Shown here: positions 1-8,497 of the stretch, one piece after another
Layout: each line of letters starts with the position of its first letter
Numbering within the stretch: position 1 is the first letter of the stretch
DNA from: a bacterium 210820-DFI.6.37
GTDB taxonomy: Bacteria > Bacillota > Clostridia > Peptostreptococcales > Anaerovoracaceae
Reading direction: 5' to 3'
Length of the DNA: 31,753 nt
Assembly (NCBI GenBank): GCA_020558355.1
Contig: JAJCKG010000025.1
Location: forward strand, 1-31,753
Translations under genes and position numbers: made by a program
Notes under the pieces: generated by a model
The model's input: only the letters and a program-made list of their open reading frames with translations
The model's database searches: none
What the model was told of the DNA's origin: nothing

Positions 1-54
1 AGAGAAGGCGGAAGAACCGTAGGATCCGGAGTTGTATCTGAGATCATCGAGTAA
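1..54 (+). CDS. tuf: Elongation factor Tu, C-terminal end (partial)
   Basis: The first 17 codons read REGGRTVGSGVVSEIIE and end in TAA. This is the strongly conserved C-terminus of elongation factor Tu, which brings aminoacyl-tRNA to the ribosome. The rest of the gene lies before the window. A rho-independent terminator follows about 50 bases later, so tuf closes its own transcription unit and is separate from the PFOR gene. Confidence 0.9.
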   Translation, partial: REGGRTVGSGVVSEIIE

Positions 55-107
55 GATATTTTTGGCAATAACTTTTTATAATAGCTCCTTTCTATTATAT
101 AAAGAGT

Positions 108-143
108 AAAAGGACAGGTTGAGGTGCCTGTCCTTTTGGTTTT
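108..143 (+). terminator. Rho-independent terminator after tuf
   Basis: Perfect 11-bp stem: AAAAGGACAGG (108-118) pairs with CCTGTCCTTTT (127-137) across an 8-base loop. The T-rich tail GGTTTTC follows. It lies just after the tuf stop. Confidence 0.9.
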
Positions 144-360
144 CTTAACAGGTCAAAACAAAACGGGCGCGCTTCCCGGGAAAAATGCACAAATATTCCT
201 TGAAATGAATAAAAGTCCAATCGAAAAAAGATTAACTTTTCCTTAAATTTTTTATAAAAATAAAATTAAAAAAAGGAAAAAACGCTAAAAAATCATTAAA
301 ATCATTGAAATTGCAAGCTTTAAGTTTTTTTATGTATTTTGTATAATTTTCTGTACATAC

Positions 361-389
361 TTGACATTTATTCTATATTGCGATAAAGT
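361..389 (+). promoter_or_regulatory. Probable sigma-A promoter of nifJ
   Basis: TTGACA (361-366), a 17-base spacer and TAAAGT (384-389) lie about 50 bases before the nifJ start. The preceding stretch from 144 to 360 holds no gene. It is strongly A/T-rich from about 190, as often seen upstream of highly expressed clostridial genes. I see no riboswitch-like fold in it. Confidence 0.5.
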
Positions 390-437
390 ATACCGTATAT
401 TGTAAAAAAATAATGGTACTATTGTTTGGAGGAAAAA

Positions 438-3400
438 ATGACACAGAGAAGAATGAAGACAATGGACGGCAATACGGCCGCGGCGCATGTATCTTACGCC
501 TTTACCGATGTCGCGTCCATTTACCCGATTACCCCATCATCCACAATGGCAGAGGTTGTTGATGAATGGGCGGCTTATGGAAGAAAGAATATTTTCGGGC
601 AGACAGTAAAGGTTGCGGAGATGCAGTCTGAGGCCGGAGCGGCAGGGGCTGTACACGGCTCCCTGGCGGCGGGGGCGCTGTCCACCACTTTTACGGCGTC
701 ACAGGGTCTCCTGCTGATGATCCCGAATATGTATAAAATCGCCGGTGAACTGCTTCCTGGCGTGTTCCACGTTGCGGCAAGAAGTGTTTCCACACACGCG
801 CTGTGTATCTTTGGCGACCATTCCGATGTAATGGCGTGCCGCCAGACCGGATTCGCTATGCTGGCTTCCGGTTCCGTACAGGAAGTTATGGACCTGGGCG
901 GAATCGCCCATTTGGCGGCGATTAAGGGAAGAGTTCCTTTCCTGCACTTCTTTGACGGATTCCGTACATCCCACGAGATTCAGAAAATCGAAGTATTTGC
1001 TTACGACGATTTTAAAAAGCTGGTAGACTGGGAAGCGGTACAGGAATTCAGAGACAGAGCGCTGAATCCGGAGCATCCTGTGATTCGCGGTACTGCGCAG
1101 AACCCGGATATCTTCTTCCAGGGAAGAGAAGCTTCCAATAAGTATTACGAACAGATCCCTGAGATCGTTGTTGAGTATATGGATAAGGTCAGCGAAATGA
1201 CCGGAAGAAGCTACAAGCCTTTCGATTATGTAGGCGCTCCGGACGCGGAAAATGTAATTGTTGCCATGGGTTCCGTATGTGAGACTATCGAGGAAACCAT
1301 GAACAAGCTGATTTCCGAAGGTCACCGGGTAGGTCTGATTAAAGTAAGACTTTACAGACCGTTCGTTAAGAAATACTTTATGGATGTTCTGCCGAAAACG
1401 GTTGAGAGAATCGCGGTTCTGGACAGAACAAAAGAGCCGGGCGCTCTGGGCGAGCCGCTGTATCAGGATGTTAAGACGATGCTGTACGGTGAGCGGAACG
1501 CTCCGGAGGTTTACGGAGGAAGATACGGAATCGGCTCTAAGGATACGACTCCGGGCATGGTTCACGCGATTTACGACAATCTCTATCACAAGAGACCGAA
1601 AAATAACTTCACCATCGGTATTGAAGATGATGTTACAGGAACTTCCCTTCCATATACAGAAGGAATCGCGAGAGAGCCGGAAGGCACGATCAAATGTAAG
1701 TTCTGGGGTCTGGGCTCCGATGGTACAGTAGGCGCCAATAAGACAGCCATCAAGATCATCGGTGACAAGACAGACATGTACGCGCAGGGATACTTTGCTT
1801 ATGACTCCAAGAAATCCGGAGGTCTGACTGTTTCCCACCTGCGGTTTGGTGAACACCCGATCCAGTCTACATACCTGATCAACCAGGCGGATTTCGTCGC
1901 GTGTCACAATCAGGCTTACCTGAGACAGTACGACATGCTGAAGGATCTGAAAAAGGGAGGCACATTCCTGCTCAACTGTATGTATACAGAAAAGGAAATC
2001 GGCGAAATGCTTCCAGCGAAGGTAAAGCGGGATCTGGCAAAGAAGAATATCAACTTCTACATTATCGACGCGTGGAAGATTGCCGGAGAAGTAGGTCTGG
2101 GAAGCAGGATCAACATGGTTATGCAGGCTGCTTTCTTCAAGCTGTCAGAGGTTATGCCGGTTGATGACGCGATCAAATACCTGAAGGAAGGTATTGACAA
2201 GACTTATAAGAAAAAAGGCCAGAATATCGTAGATATGAACTGTAAGGCCGTAGATATGGGCGTTTCCGCTATTAAGAAGATCAATGTTCCGGAAAGCTGG
2301 GCAAACGCTGAGGATCCAAAGGGCAAGTATGAAGAGCTGCCTGAATTTATCGAAGAGATTCTGATTCCGATGAATCGGCAGGAAGGTGAGGATCTGCCGG
2401 TAAGCGCGTTTGACGGTATTGAAGACGGTACATTCCCGTCTGGAACTTCCGCTTACGAAAAGCGGGGTGTAGCGATTACGCTGCCTGAGTGGGACGCGGA
2501 TAAGTGTATCCAGTGTAATCAGTGCTCCTTCGTATGTCCGCACGCGACCATCCGGCCGGTACTGCTGACGGATGAGGAAAAAGCGGAGGCTCCATTTGAC
2601 TTCATTACAAAGGAAGCTACTGGAAAGGGGCTGGAAGGCCTGCATTACAGAATGCAGATTTCCCCTCTGGACTGCCTGGGCTGCGGAAACTGCGCGGATA
2701 TCTGTCCGGCAAAGGAAAAGGCCCTGGTTATGAAACCTTACGCGGAAGTCGTAAAAGAAGCGGACAACTGGACTTACAGCCAGGAAATTCCGAGAAAAGA
2801 TCACCTGATTTCCAACAGCACGGTAAAGGGAAGTCAGTTTGCGAAACCATATATCGAGTTCTCCGGCGCGTGCGCGGGCTGCGGCGAAACTCCGTACATC
2901 AAGCTGGCGACACAGCTCTTTGGAGATCGGATGCTGATCGCCAACGCGACAGGATGCTCATCCATCTGGGGCGCTTCCGCTCCGACAATGCCTTACTGTA
3001 AGGACGAAAACGGAAGAGGTCCGGCATGGGCAAACTCTCTGTTTGAGGACAATGCGGAATACGGCTATGGTATGGCTCTGGCAAGCAAGCAGCACAGAGA
3101 AAAAATCGAGCACAACATGAGAGCTCTCCTGGAGCTGGATGTGGATGAAACACTGAAGGAAGCTATGGAAGAATGGCTGGAATTCAAGGATGACGGAAAG
3201 GAATCCAGAATCAAGAGCGATAAGGTTGTGGAAGCGATTGAAAATATGAATACGACAGATACCGTTGTTCAGGCGCTGTGTTCGCGTATCATCGACCTGA
3301 AGGATTATCTTGTTAAAAAATCCATCTGGGCTCTGGGCGGCGACGGCTGGGCTTATGATATCGGTTACGGCGGACTGGATCACGTTCTGGCTTCCGGCGA

Positions 3401-3968
3401 AAATATCAATATTCTGGTATTTGATACCGAGGTTTATTCCAATACCGGCGGTCAGGCTTCCAAGGCTACACCGGCCGCGGCTATCGCGAAATTCGCGGCT
3501 TCCGGAAAAAGGATCAAGAAAAAGGATCTGGGTATGATGGCCATATCCTACGGCTATGTATATGTAGCTCAGGTAGGTATGGGAGCGGATAAGAATCAGC
3601 TGATGAAGGCTATGATCGAAGCGGAAGCTTACGATGGTCCTTCCCTGATTATCGCTTACGCTCCATGTATCAACCATGGTCTGAAAAAGGGCATGGGCAA
3701 ATCCCAGCAGAATATCAAAGACGCAGTAGACGCAGGTTACTGGAACCTGTATAGATACAATCCGGAACTGAAGAAGAAGGGCAAGAATCCGTTTATTCTG
3801 GATTCCAAGGCTCCGACAAAGAGCTTCCGCGACTTCATTCTGGAACAGACCCGTTATTCCTCCCTTGCCAAGGAATTCCCGGATGTGGCAGACAAACTGT
3901 TCGCGCTTACTGAGGAAGACGCTAAGGAACGGTACGAAGGCTACAAGAAACTGGCAGAGCAGGAATAA
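438..3968 (+). CDS. nifJ: Pyruvate:ferredoxin (flavodoxin) oxidoreductase
   Basis: This is the single-chain homodimeric PFOR, 1176 residues and full length for the family. It oxidises pyruvate and CoA to acetyl-CoA and CO2 and reduces ferredoxin, a central step of anaerobic fermentation in the cytoplasm. The order is N-terminal pyrimidine-binding and transketolase-like domains, gamma domain, EKR region, a two-cluster ferredoxin domain and a thiamine-diphosphate domain. The ferredoxin cysteines are C690/693/696/700 and C746/749/752/756. The proximal-cluster cysteines are C812, C815, C840 and C1077. The TPP-binding GDGWAYDIG lies near residue 968. I chose the ATG at 438 because GGAGG (428-432) sits 5 bases before it; a TTG 12 bases upstream overlaps that site. 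The gene stands alone between its own promoter and terminator. Confidence 0.97.
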   Translation: MTQRRMKTMDGNTAAAHVSYAFTDVASIYPITPSSTMAEVVDEWAAYGRKNIFGQTVKVAEMQSEAGAAGAVHGSLAAGALSTTFTASQGLLLMIPNMYKIAGELLPGVFHVAARSVSTHALCIFGDHSDVMACRQTGFAMLASGSVQEVMDLGGIAHLAAIKGRVPFLHFFDGFRTSHEIQKIEVFAYDDFKKLVDWEAVQEFRDRALNPEHPVIRGTAQNPDIFFQGREASNKYYEQIPEIVVEYMDKVSEMTGRSYKPFDYVGAPDAENVIVAMGSVCETIEETMNKLISEGHRVGLIKVRLYRPFVKKYFMDVLPKTVERIAVLDRTKEPGALGEPLYQDVKTMLYGERNAPEVYGGRYGIGSKDTTPGMVHAIYDNLYHKRPKNNFTIGIEDDVTGTSLPYTEGIAREPEGTIKCKFWGLGSDGTVGANKTAIKIIGDKTDMYAQGYFAYDSKKSGGLTVSHLRFGEHPIQSTYLINQADFVACHNQAYLRQYDMLKDLKKGGTFLLNCMYTEKEIGEMLPAKVKRDLAKKNINFYIIDAWKIAGEVGLGSRINMVMQAAFFKLSEVMPVDDAIKYLKEGIDKTYKKKGQNIVDMNCKAVDMGVSAIKKINVPESWANAEDPKGKYEELPEFIEEILIPMNRQEGEDLPVSAFDGIEDGTFPSGTSAYEKRGVAITLPEWDADKCIQCNQCSFVCPHATIRPVLLTDEEKAEAPFDFITKEATGKGLEGLHYRMQISPLDCLGCGNCADICPAKEKALVMKPYAEVVKEADNWTYSQEIPRKDHLISNSTVKGSQFAKPYIEFSGACAGCGETPYIKLATQLFGDRMLIANATGCSSIWGASAPTMPYCKDENGRGPAWANSLFEDNAEYGYGMALASKQHREKIEHNMRALLELDVDETLKEAMEEWLEFKDDGKESRIKSDKVVEAIENMNTTDTVVQALCSRIIDLKDYLVKKSIWALGGDGWAYDIGYGGLDHVLASGENINILVFDTEVYSNTGGQASKATPAAAIAKFAASGKRIKKKDLGMMAISYGYVYVAQVGMGADKNQLMKAMIEAEAYDGPSLIIAYAPCINHGLKKGMGKSQQNIKDAVDAGYWNLYRYNPELKKKGKNPFILDSKAPTKSFRDFILEQTRYSSLAKEFPDVADKLFALTEEDAKERYEGYKKLAEQE

Positions 3969-4019
3969 AATAAGATTAGTGTAAGAAAAGGACATATTCC
4001 TTTCTACAATAATACCATC

Positions 4020-4055
4020 AAAGAAACCGCAAAATGTTTGCGGTTTCTTTGTTTT
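4020..4055 (+). terminator. Rho-independent terminator after nifJ
   Basis: Stem AAAGAAACCGCAAA (4020-4033) pairs with TTTGCGGTTTCTTT (4037-4050) over a 3-base loop, followed by GTTTT. It lies about 50 bases past the nifJ stop. The A-rich 5' arm means it could also act for the opposite strand. Confidence 0.85.
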
Positions 4056-4068
4056 CCGAAAAATAAAA

Positions 4069-4117
4069 GGCCCGCCGAATTTGCGCGTGCTGTAAAACAC
4101 AGCAGAGGCCCGGCGGG
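4069..4117. repeat. Nested inverted repeats between convergent genes
   Basis: An outer CCCGCCG (4071-4077) pairs with CGGCGGG (4111-4117). An inner TGCTGT (4088-4093) pairs with ACAGCA (4099-4104). Together they form a branched hairpin between the convergent nifJ and the next gene. There is no T-tract, so the role is uncertain: a supplementary transcription barrier or a small repeat element. Confidence 0.5.
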
Positions 4118-4140
4118 AAGGATTAATAGGATATTACAAT

Positions 4141-4166
4141 ACCCGGACATAGCGATATGCCGGGTT
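4141..4166 (-). terminator. Hairpin terminator of the minus-strand membrane protein gene
   Basis: ACCCGG (4141-4146) pairs with CCGGGT (4161-4166), continued by CATA/TATG inside with one bulged base. It begins 16 bases beyond the stop at 4182. The minus-strand tail is only moderately T-rich, so termination efficiency is uncertain. Confidence 0.55.
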
Positions 4167-4181
4167 TGTGATCAGTAAAGG

Positions 4182-5573
4182 CTACAGCGCAGAATCCATA
4201 TACGCGTCTGTGATTTCCGCCGCGTATCCGTCGTAGACTTTATAAAGCTTGTCTGCCCATTTTTCGTAGGTTTCGTAATCGTCGCTGTTTTTCGTCATCA
4301 GAGCGGCCATGGCTTCGGTGCCCTCCAAATTGATTTTTGCCAATTCACTTACTTTTTCTGTTGAGAGCTGTGACAGCTCATCGACGCTGCCAGTGGTTTG
4401 TTTCGCTTCGCTTTCATATTGTTCAATAAGCTTTGGTGTGGCTTCTTCCATTTGTTTGGAATAGTCATTCAGAATACTTTCGTATGTTGCGCCAGTTTCG
4501 GTGGAAGCGGCGGAAGCAGAGGCCGTACCCCCGGAGCTTGCGTAATTATTTATGCCTATGCAGGAAACGATCAGGCTGATTATACCGATGAGAACCAGGA
4601 TCAGAATAAAGATGAACCAGCCCCGCTTGTAAAGCGGCTTTTTCGGTTTTTCCTCCGCCGTAGAAAGCTCTCCCGCGTCTTGAACAGGGGACGTGTCTGT
4701 GTCCTGCGCGTCCTGAGCTGGAGAAGAGTCTGCCCTTTGCGGCTCGGGCGATTCCTGGCCGCCTGCCTGCTCGTCCGGCCGCTCTGAAGCTGTCTGCTCT
4801 GTGTTTAACGCAAAGGCGTCAAATAAAGCGTCCGTTGATTCTGAAACAGCGGGTGATTCCTTTTTTTCGGCATCCTGCTCAGAAGGCACGTCAAACAGAG
4901 TGAAGTCAGAGGCGCTCTCGGAGCCATCAGGTTCCGTATTTGTTTCAGCCTGCGGGGAAGCGGGTTTTGATTCTGATTTTGGCTCCGGATCAGCCTCTGG
5001 CTGAGCTTCCGGAACATAATACATTGTAAATTCCTCTTCTTCCGGCGCCAGTGCCGGCGCGGGCTGCTTCTCATCTTCCGGTTCAGCGGTCCCGGTGCTT
5101 TCTGCCGCGTCAGGCTCAGGGCTTTCCTCGGCGCCAGCCTCGCAAGGCTCTGTATCCGCTGCCGCTTCCTCCGCTGAGTTTGCTTCTGAAGCTTTATCTT
5201 CTTCGGAAACGGCCGGAGCGCTTTCTTCTTCGGAAGCTGCCGCGGGAGCCTCCTGCGGTGTCTGCTGGGATTCAGTCTCTTGTGCGGCGGGAGCCGCGTC
5301 TGCGTTGAGCCTTGCTTTTTCGGCCAGGGCGGCCCGTTTCTTTTCCATTAGAGCCACCTGCTTGAAGATTTTTAAGGTGATTTCCTTATCTTTTGGGTCG
5401 TAAGGCAGGGCCAGTCTTTTTCCGTCATAGTCAAACACATAGGCGGGCTTTTCCCCTCCGCGATGGGCAATATTGGACATTTTGCTGTAAAAAAGCTCAT
5501 AACCAGCGTAAGATACCGATTTCCCGGTAAAAATCAAAGGTTTTCCATTTACCTGCAGGTCGATGGTTTTCAT
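4182..5573 (-). CDS. Hypothetical single-pass membrane protein with acidic low-complexity linker
   Basis: I do not recognise the family. The 463-residue protein has three parts. Residues 1 to ~85 form a compact, possibly folded cytoplasmic domain (begins MKTIDLQVNGK). Residues ~95-310 are an acidic, Ala/Glu/Pro/Ser-rich, probably unstructured linker. One hydrophobic segment at about 318-342 (GWFIFILILVLIGIISLIV) is preceded by a positively charged KPKKPLYKR. About 110 residues follow outside the membrane, probably helical. There is no signal peptide, so the charge pattern suggests N-in/C-out. AGGAGG before the ATG supports the start. A TTGCAA-17-TACAAT promoter lies upstream and a hairpin follows, so it is probably monocistronic. 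It could be an envelope sensor or scaffold, but nothing here proves that. Confidence 0.8.
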   Translation of the reverse strand: MKTIDLQVNGKPLIFTGKSVSYAGYELFYSKMSNIAHRGGEKPAYVFDYDGKRLALPYDPKDKEITLKIFKQVALMEKKRAALAEKARLNADAAPAAQETESQQTPQEAPAAASEEESAPAVSEEDKASEANSAEEAAADTEPCEAGAEESPEPDAAESTGTAEPEDEKQPAPALAPEEEEFTMYYVPEAQPEADPEPKSESKPASPQAETNTEPDGSESASDFTLFDVPSEQDAEKKESPAVSESTDALFDAFALNTEQTASERPDEQAGGQESPEPQRADSSPAQDAQDTDTSPVQDAGELSTAEEKPKKPLYKRGWFIFILILVLIGIISLIVSCIGINNYASSGGTASASAASTETGATYESILNDYSKQMEEATPKLIEQYESEAKQTTGSVDELSQLSTEKVSELAKINLEGTEAMAALMTKNSDDYETYEKWADKLYKVYDGYAAEITDAYMDSAL

Positions 5574-5709
5574 AGTTTCCTCCTAAAAGTTAAGTAATTT
5601 GTATAAATAAGATAATAACAATCCATTTCTTAATGTTCCTCTGCTCCAAAGCTGAATTTCTCTCAATAATAAACGGACGTTCCGCAGGGGGTATTAAGGT
5701 CCTAAAGGA

Positions 5710-5738
5710 ATTGTAGCATAGGGCGAAAGTGATTGCAA
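5710..5738 (-). promoter_or_regulatory. Promoter of the membrane protein gene
   Basis: Read on the minus strand: TTGCAA (5738-5733), a 17-base spacer, then TACAAT (5715-5710). Transcription would start near 5703, leaving a leader of roughly 130 bases before the ATG at 5573. I see no known riboswitch in that leader. Confidence 0.55.
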
Positions 5739-5774
5739 TAACTGACTTTTACTTAAAGGCGGAAGTGATCAATT

Positions 5775-6659
5775 TCATTTTTTCAGGTGCGCCAGAACTT
5801 CATAGATTACTTTTACAGCAGCCCAGGAAGTGATCTGATTTACCGTATCCAGCGGCGGGGATACTTCAACGATATCCATGGCTCGGATCGGAAGCCGCGC
5901 AAAAAGCTGATTGATAATCTCCATCAGTTCGCGGGAGGAAAGACCGCCGGCTTCCGGCGTGCCGGTTCCGGGCGCGAAGGCGGGATCCAGGACATCGATA
6001 TCCAGGGTGATGTAAATGGCGTCATAGCCCTGGAAGTTCGCGATGAGCCTGTCGATGGCTTTCTGGTAGCCTTCTTTGAAAATATCATGGGCTTTGATGA
6101 CCAGCAGCTCCGGATGCGCCTCATAAAGATCGATTTCCTCGCTTTCATAGGAACGGATGCCGACCTGCGCCAGATCACGCGGCGAGATGTGATCATCCAG
6201 AACCCGCTTCAGAGGGCAGGCGTGGGACCAGGGGCTGTCTTCATATTCATCACACAGATCTGGATGGGAATCAAAGTGGATAACGCCGATTTTTTTCCCT
6301 TCATAGCAGGACGCGAAGGCCTTTGCCAGCGGAATCGTGACTGAATGATCGCCTCCGATGAACATACAGAATTTTCCCGACCGCAGCAGCTGAGCGGCTT
6401 CTTCTTCGGTTCTCTTGAAAAAGGCTTCCCAGTTCAGGGAAAATTCTACATCTCCCTGATCGAATACGCGGATTTCAGGGAATCGCTGTCCCGCGCTGTT
6501 GACCGGCGGAAGCACCTCTGTGCATTTGCGGATGGCTTCCGGCGCGTGGGCAGCGCCCTTTCCTACACTGGCGGCGCCGTCAAAGGGGATGCCCAGTACA
6601 CACATATCGGCCTGCTGAATCTTATCTGTTCTGATTTCTCTCCATGTTGAAAAACTCAT
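5775..6659 (-). CDS. speB: Agmatinase (ureohydrolase/arginase family)
   Basis: Predicted to hydrolyse agmatine to putrescine and urea in the cytoplasm, using a two-manganese centre. All metal-binding motifs of the ureohydrolase fold are present: GGDHS (His105), HFDSHPD (Asp130, His132, Asp134) and DIDVLDP (Asp220, Asp222). GTGTPEAGG follows, as in agmatinases. The length, 294 residues, is normal. AGGAGG a few bases before the ATG supports the start. The neighbouring LuxR-type gene is divergent and shares the intergenic region, so it may control this gene. Arginase and formiminoglutamase share the fold, and the SHACPLKR loop does not settle the substrate. Agmatinase is the best call by overall resemblance. 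Confidence 0.85.
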   Translation of the reverse strand: MSFSTWREIRTDKIQQADMCVLGIPFDGAASVGKGAAHAPEAIRKCTEVLPPVNSAGQRFPEIRVFDQGDVEFSLNWEAFFKRTEEEAAQLLRSGKFCMFIGGDHSVTIPLAKAFASCYEGKKIGVIHFDSHPDLCDEYEDSPWSHACPLKRVLDDHISPRDLAQVGIRSYESEEIDLYEAHPELLVIKAHDIFKEGYQKAIDRLIANFQGYDAIYITLDIDVLDPAFAPGTGTPEAGGLSSRELMEIINQLFARLPIRAMDIVEVSPPLDTVNQITSWAAVKVIYEVLAHLKK

Positions 6660-6736
6660 CGATTACCTCCTGAACTGTTAATGAAAAAAACATCGTCTTT
6701 TTTTGCTCCAAAGCCGGAAACCGCGCTTTGAAATCT

Positions 6737-6765
6737 TTGACAATATTATAGAGTTGTTGTATGAT
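6737..6765 (+). promoter_or_regulatory. Promoter of the LuxR-type gene, overlapping a minus-strand -10
   Basis: TTGACA (6737-6742), a 17-base spacer and TATGAT (6760-6765) face the LuxR-type gene. Within the spacer, ATTATA (6745-6750) reads TATAAT on the minus strand, a good -10 for speB. Its -35 (TTCTTT at 17 bases) is poor. Two polymerases could not use this stretch at once. Confidence 0.6.
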
Positions 6766-6903
6766 TGAAAGAAACACCTGAAAGTATGAAAAAATCTAAA
6801 TATATAGTAATAAAGTATTATAAAAAGCCTGCGAAAACCGCAAATGGAGCGTAGAACGCGCTCAATGCCAGCGCGGACACAGGGCGGGAAGGGAAAGTGG
6901 CAT

Positions 6904-7692
6904 ATGCTGGAAACAAGAGAATGGGAAACCTTAAATGAAATGATTGCGGCGCTGTACGGAATCAAAGATTCAAAAACAACGCGAAAAGCGTTTCTGACTC
7001 GTCTGATGCGTCTTATTGACTTTGACTTTGCGGATTTTAACCTGGCGGAAAGCGGGGAAAAGCAGGACAGCTGGCTGCGGGAGCCTGTGACTGTAAGCGT
7101 TTTCGATCAGGCCAGGGAGCGGTCCTTTGTAAAAGGGTACGAAACCCAGTATTATAAAAAAGATTATGTTGGCTGGATCTTTGCTCAGCCAAAATCCATG
7201 GTATATCGGGAATCCGATCTGATCAGCGAAACGATCCGAAAGGAATCCAGCTTTTACAAGGATTATCTGTCCAAATACGATCTGGGAAGCGTGGCCGGTA
7301 TCAGCATCATCAGCGCCGGCCGCCTTGTGGGAGCGGTAACTCTTTATAAAAGTGAAACCAAGGGAGATTTTTCCCGGCGGGATCTGTACATTCTGGAGAT
7401 ACTGCTACCGCATCTGCAAAATGTCTTAGAGTCGCATCAGGCGCAGGAGAAAAATGAGCAGGAAGAAGTCCGGCAGCGATTGAAGTACCGATACAGGATT
7501 ACGAAAAAGGAAATGGATGTGATTCGCCTGCTCCTTCAGGGGAAAAGCAATCATGAAATCGCGGCGGAGCTGGGCACCTCCCCCAATACTGTGAAATGTC
7601 AGGTTTCCAGTATTTTTGGAAAAACAGAAGTGAAATCTCGGACACAGCTGATCTGCTTTCTGATCCAAAACCGGCTGCTGGAGCTGGGATAG
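6904..7692 (+). CDS. LuxR-family transcriptional regulator
   Basis: A 262-residue DNA-binding regulator. The C-terminal ~60 residues are a LuxR/GerE helix-turn-helix, with ITKKEMDVIRLLLQGKSNHE, then IAAELGTSPNTVK and a recognition helix. The N-terminal ~185 residues resemble a GAF-like sensor fold but contain no recognisable ligand motif; it is not a phosphoacceptor receiver. The ATG at 6904 has a purine-rich GGGAAGGG before it. An in-frame ATG at 6844 has no ribosome site, so the shorter form is chosen. The gene is divergent from speB, which suggests that speB or its own promoter is a target; that is inference. Confidence 0.85.
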   Translation: MLETREWETLNEMIAALYGIKDSKTTRKAFLTRLMRLIDFDFADFNLAESGEKQDSWLREPVTVSVFDQARERSFVKGYETQYYKKDYVGWIFAQPKSMVYRESDLISETIRKESSFYKDYLSKYDLGSVAGISIISAGRLVGAVTLYKSETKGDFSRRDLYILEILLPHLQNVLESHQAQEKNEQEEVRQRLKYRYRITKKEMDVIRLLLQGKSNHEIAAELGTSPNTVKCQVSSIFGKTEVKSRTQLICFLIQNRLLELG

Positions 7693-7712
7693 AGCGATAA
7701 AAAAATCAGGCG

Positions 7713-8294
7713 CTATAGCCTGATCGTAACCTGGGTAACAACACCGTCGATCTTTAAAAGTCCATTCGCAAGATCCGCGCGGCTGCATATGACCGGCTCG
7801 CAGCCAGCAGAAGCGGCAAGCAGCATGATCGTGTCTCCCTTCTCATGGAAGGTACGCAAAGTTTCCAGCTGGTTTTCAAGCCAGCAGTGGACCACCTGAC
7901 CAGATGTGAAGACGGAGCTTCTTTTTACAAGGGCGACAGAACCCTTTGGAATATGAACGCCCTCCATGCTGTCATCAGGAACGTTAAAATAAAAGGAGTC
8001 AAAAGAAAGCTCCCGCGTCTGGGAGTGGGAAGCGGATAAGGAATCGGAAGCCTCAGAAAAAGCAGGCTTTCTCCTTTCCTTGGGAACGTCGTAACCCATA
8101 AGCCAGGCTTCGGAAACATCCAGTGCGGCCGCCAGGGCGTAAAGCTTTTGCTGCTTTGGTTCGAAGGAGCCTCGAAGGTATTGGCTCATGGCGCTTTTTC
8201 CGATGCCGGTCTTCCGGCACAGATCCACCTGCCGTATTTTTTTCTCTTTTATAATCGAATTAAGTCTTTCTGAAAATGTTGCTCGTTCCACCAC
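7713..8294 (-). CDS. CI-like repressor: XRE helix-turn-helix plus S24-type C-terminal domain
   Basis: A 193-residue phage-repressor-like protein. Residues ~8-65 are an XRE helix-turn-helix (RQVDLCRKTGIGKSAMSQYL). The C-terminal half resembles the LexA/CI S24 peptidase fold, with the nucleophile motif DDSMEG and a downstream strand ETLRTFHEKGD. In LexA the aligned strand carries the catalytic Lys (TVKR); here that position appears to be Arg, so self-cleavage may be lost. The start is GTG at 8294 or the next GTG at 8291; GGGG of the upstream GATGGGG is closer to ideal spacing for 8291. It is divergent from a Cro-like gene, with operator-like dyads between them. It may regulate the nearby glycan operon as well as itself. 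Confidence 0.85.
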   Translation of the reverse strand: MVERATFSERLNSIIKEKKIRQVDLCRKTGIGKSAMSQYLRGSFEPKQQKLYALAAALDVSEAWLMGYDVPKERRKPAFSEASDSLSASHSQTRELSFDSFYFNVPDDSMEGVHIPKGSVALVKRSSVFTSGQVVHCWLENQLETLRTFHEKGDTIMLLAASAGCEPVICSRADLANGLLKIDGVVTQVTIRL

Positions 8295-8320
8295 TTCACC
8301 CCATCTTTAAAACTTACTCT

Positions 8321-8349
8321 ATTATAATATTAATCGAAAAAAACATCAA
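8321..8349 (-). promoter_or_regulatory. Promoter of the CI-like repressor gene
   Basis: On the minus strand: TTGATG (8349-8344), a 17-base spacer, then a perfect TATAAT (8326-8321). It lies about 27 bases before the GTG start. Confidence 0.7.
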
Positions 8350-8383
8350 TATTTCACAGCGAATATTCTCAAAATATAACCGG

Positions 8384-8408
8384 AAAACCAATGAATTCAG
8401 CTGGTTTT
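8384..8408. promoter_or_regulatory. Inverted repeat between divergent promoters (possible operator)
   Basis: AAAACCA (8384-8390) and TGGTTTT (8402-8408) form a perfect 7-bp dyad with 11 bases between the arms. It lies between the CI-like and Cro-like promoters, just upstream of the -35 box of the latter. This is the usual position for a CI-type operator. The assignment is inference from position and symmetry. Confidence 0.4.
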
Positions 8409-8421
8409 GGACGGCAGAAGA

Positions 8422-8449
8422 TTGACTTTCGCCGCAGGTATAGTATAAT
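8422..8449 (+). promoter_or_regulatory. Promoter of the Cro-like gene
   Basis: TTGACT (8422-8427), a 16-base spacer and a perfect TATAAT (8444-8449), about 48 bases before the ATG at 8498. Confidence 0.7.
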
Positions 8450-8450
8450 T

Positions 8451-8467
8451 GGTTTAGGTTTCTAAAT
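8451..8467. promoter_or_regulatory. TTTAG-N4-CTAAA dyad over the transcription start of the Cro-like gene
   Basis: TTTAG (8453-8457) and CTAAA (8462-8466) flank GTTT directly after the -10 box. The sequence ATAATTGGTTTAG here nearly repeats ATAATTAGTTTAG at 8945-8957, at the promoter of the glycan operon. The position over +1 fits a repressor operator. Confidence 0.4.
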
Positions 8468-8497
8468 ATCAGTATGTAAAAATAGAAGCGAGTGGTT

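Noticed and set aside
173..182. TTCCCGGGAA palindrome before nifJ as an operator
   Set aside because: It is a single 10-base palindrome about 190 bases upstream of the promoter, with no second copy there; it may be chance.
699..1907. Long open frame on the minus strand inside nifJ (402 codons), and another at 2958-4100
   Set aside because: They lie antisense to an intact, highly conserved PFOR gene, have no recognisable domains and arise from its codon bias.
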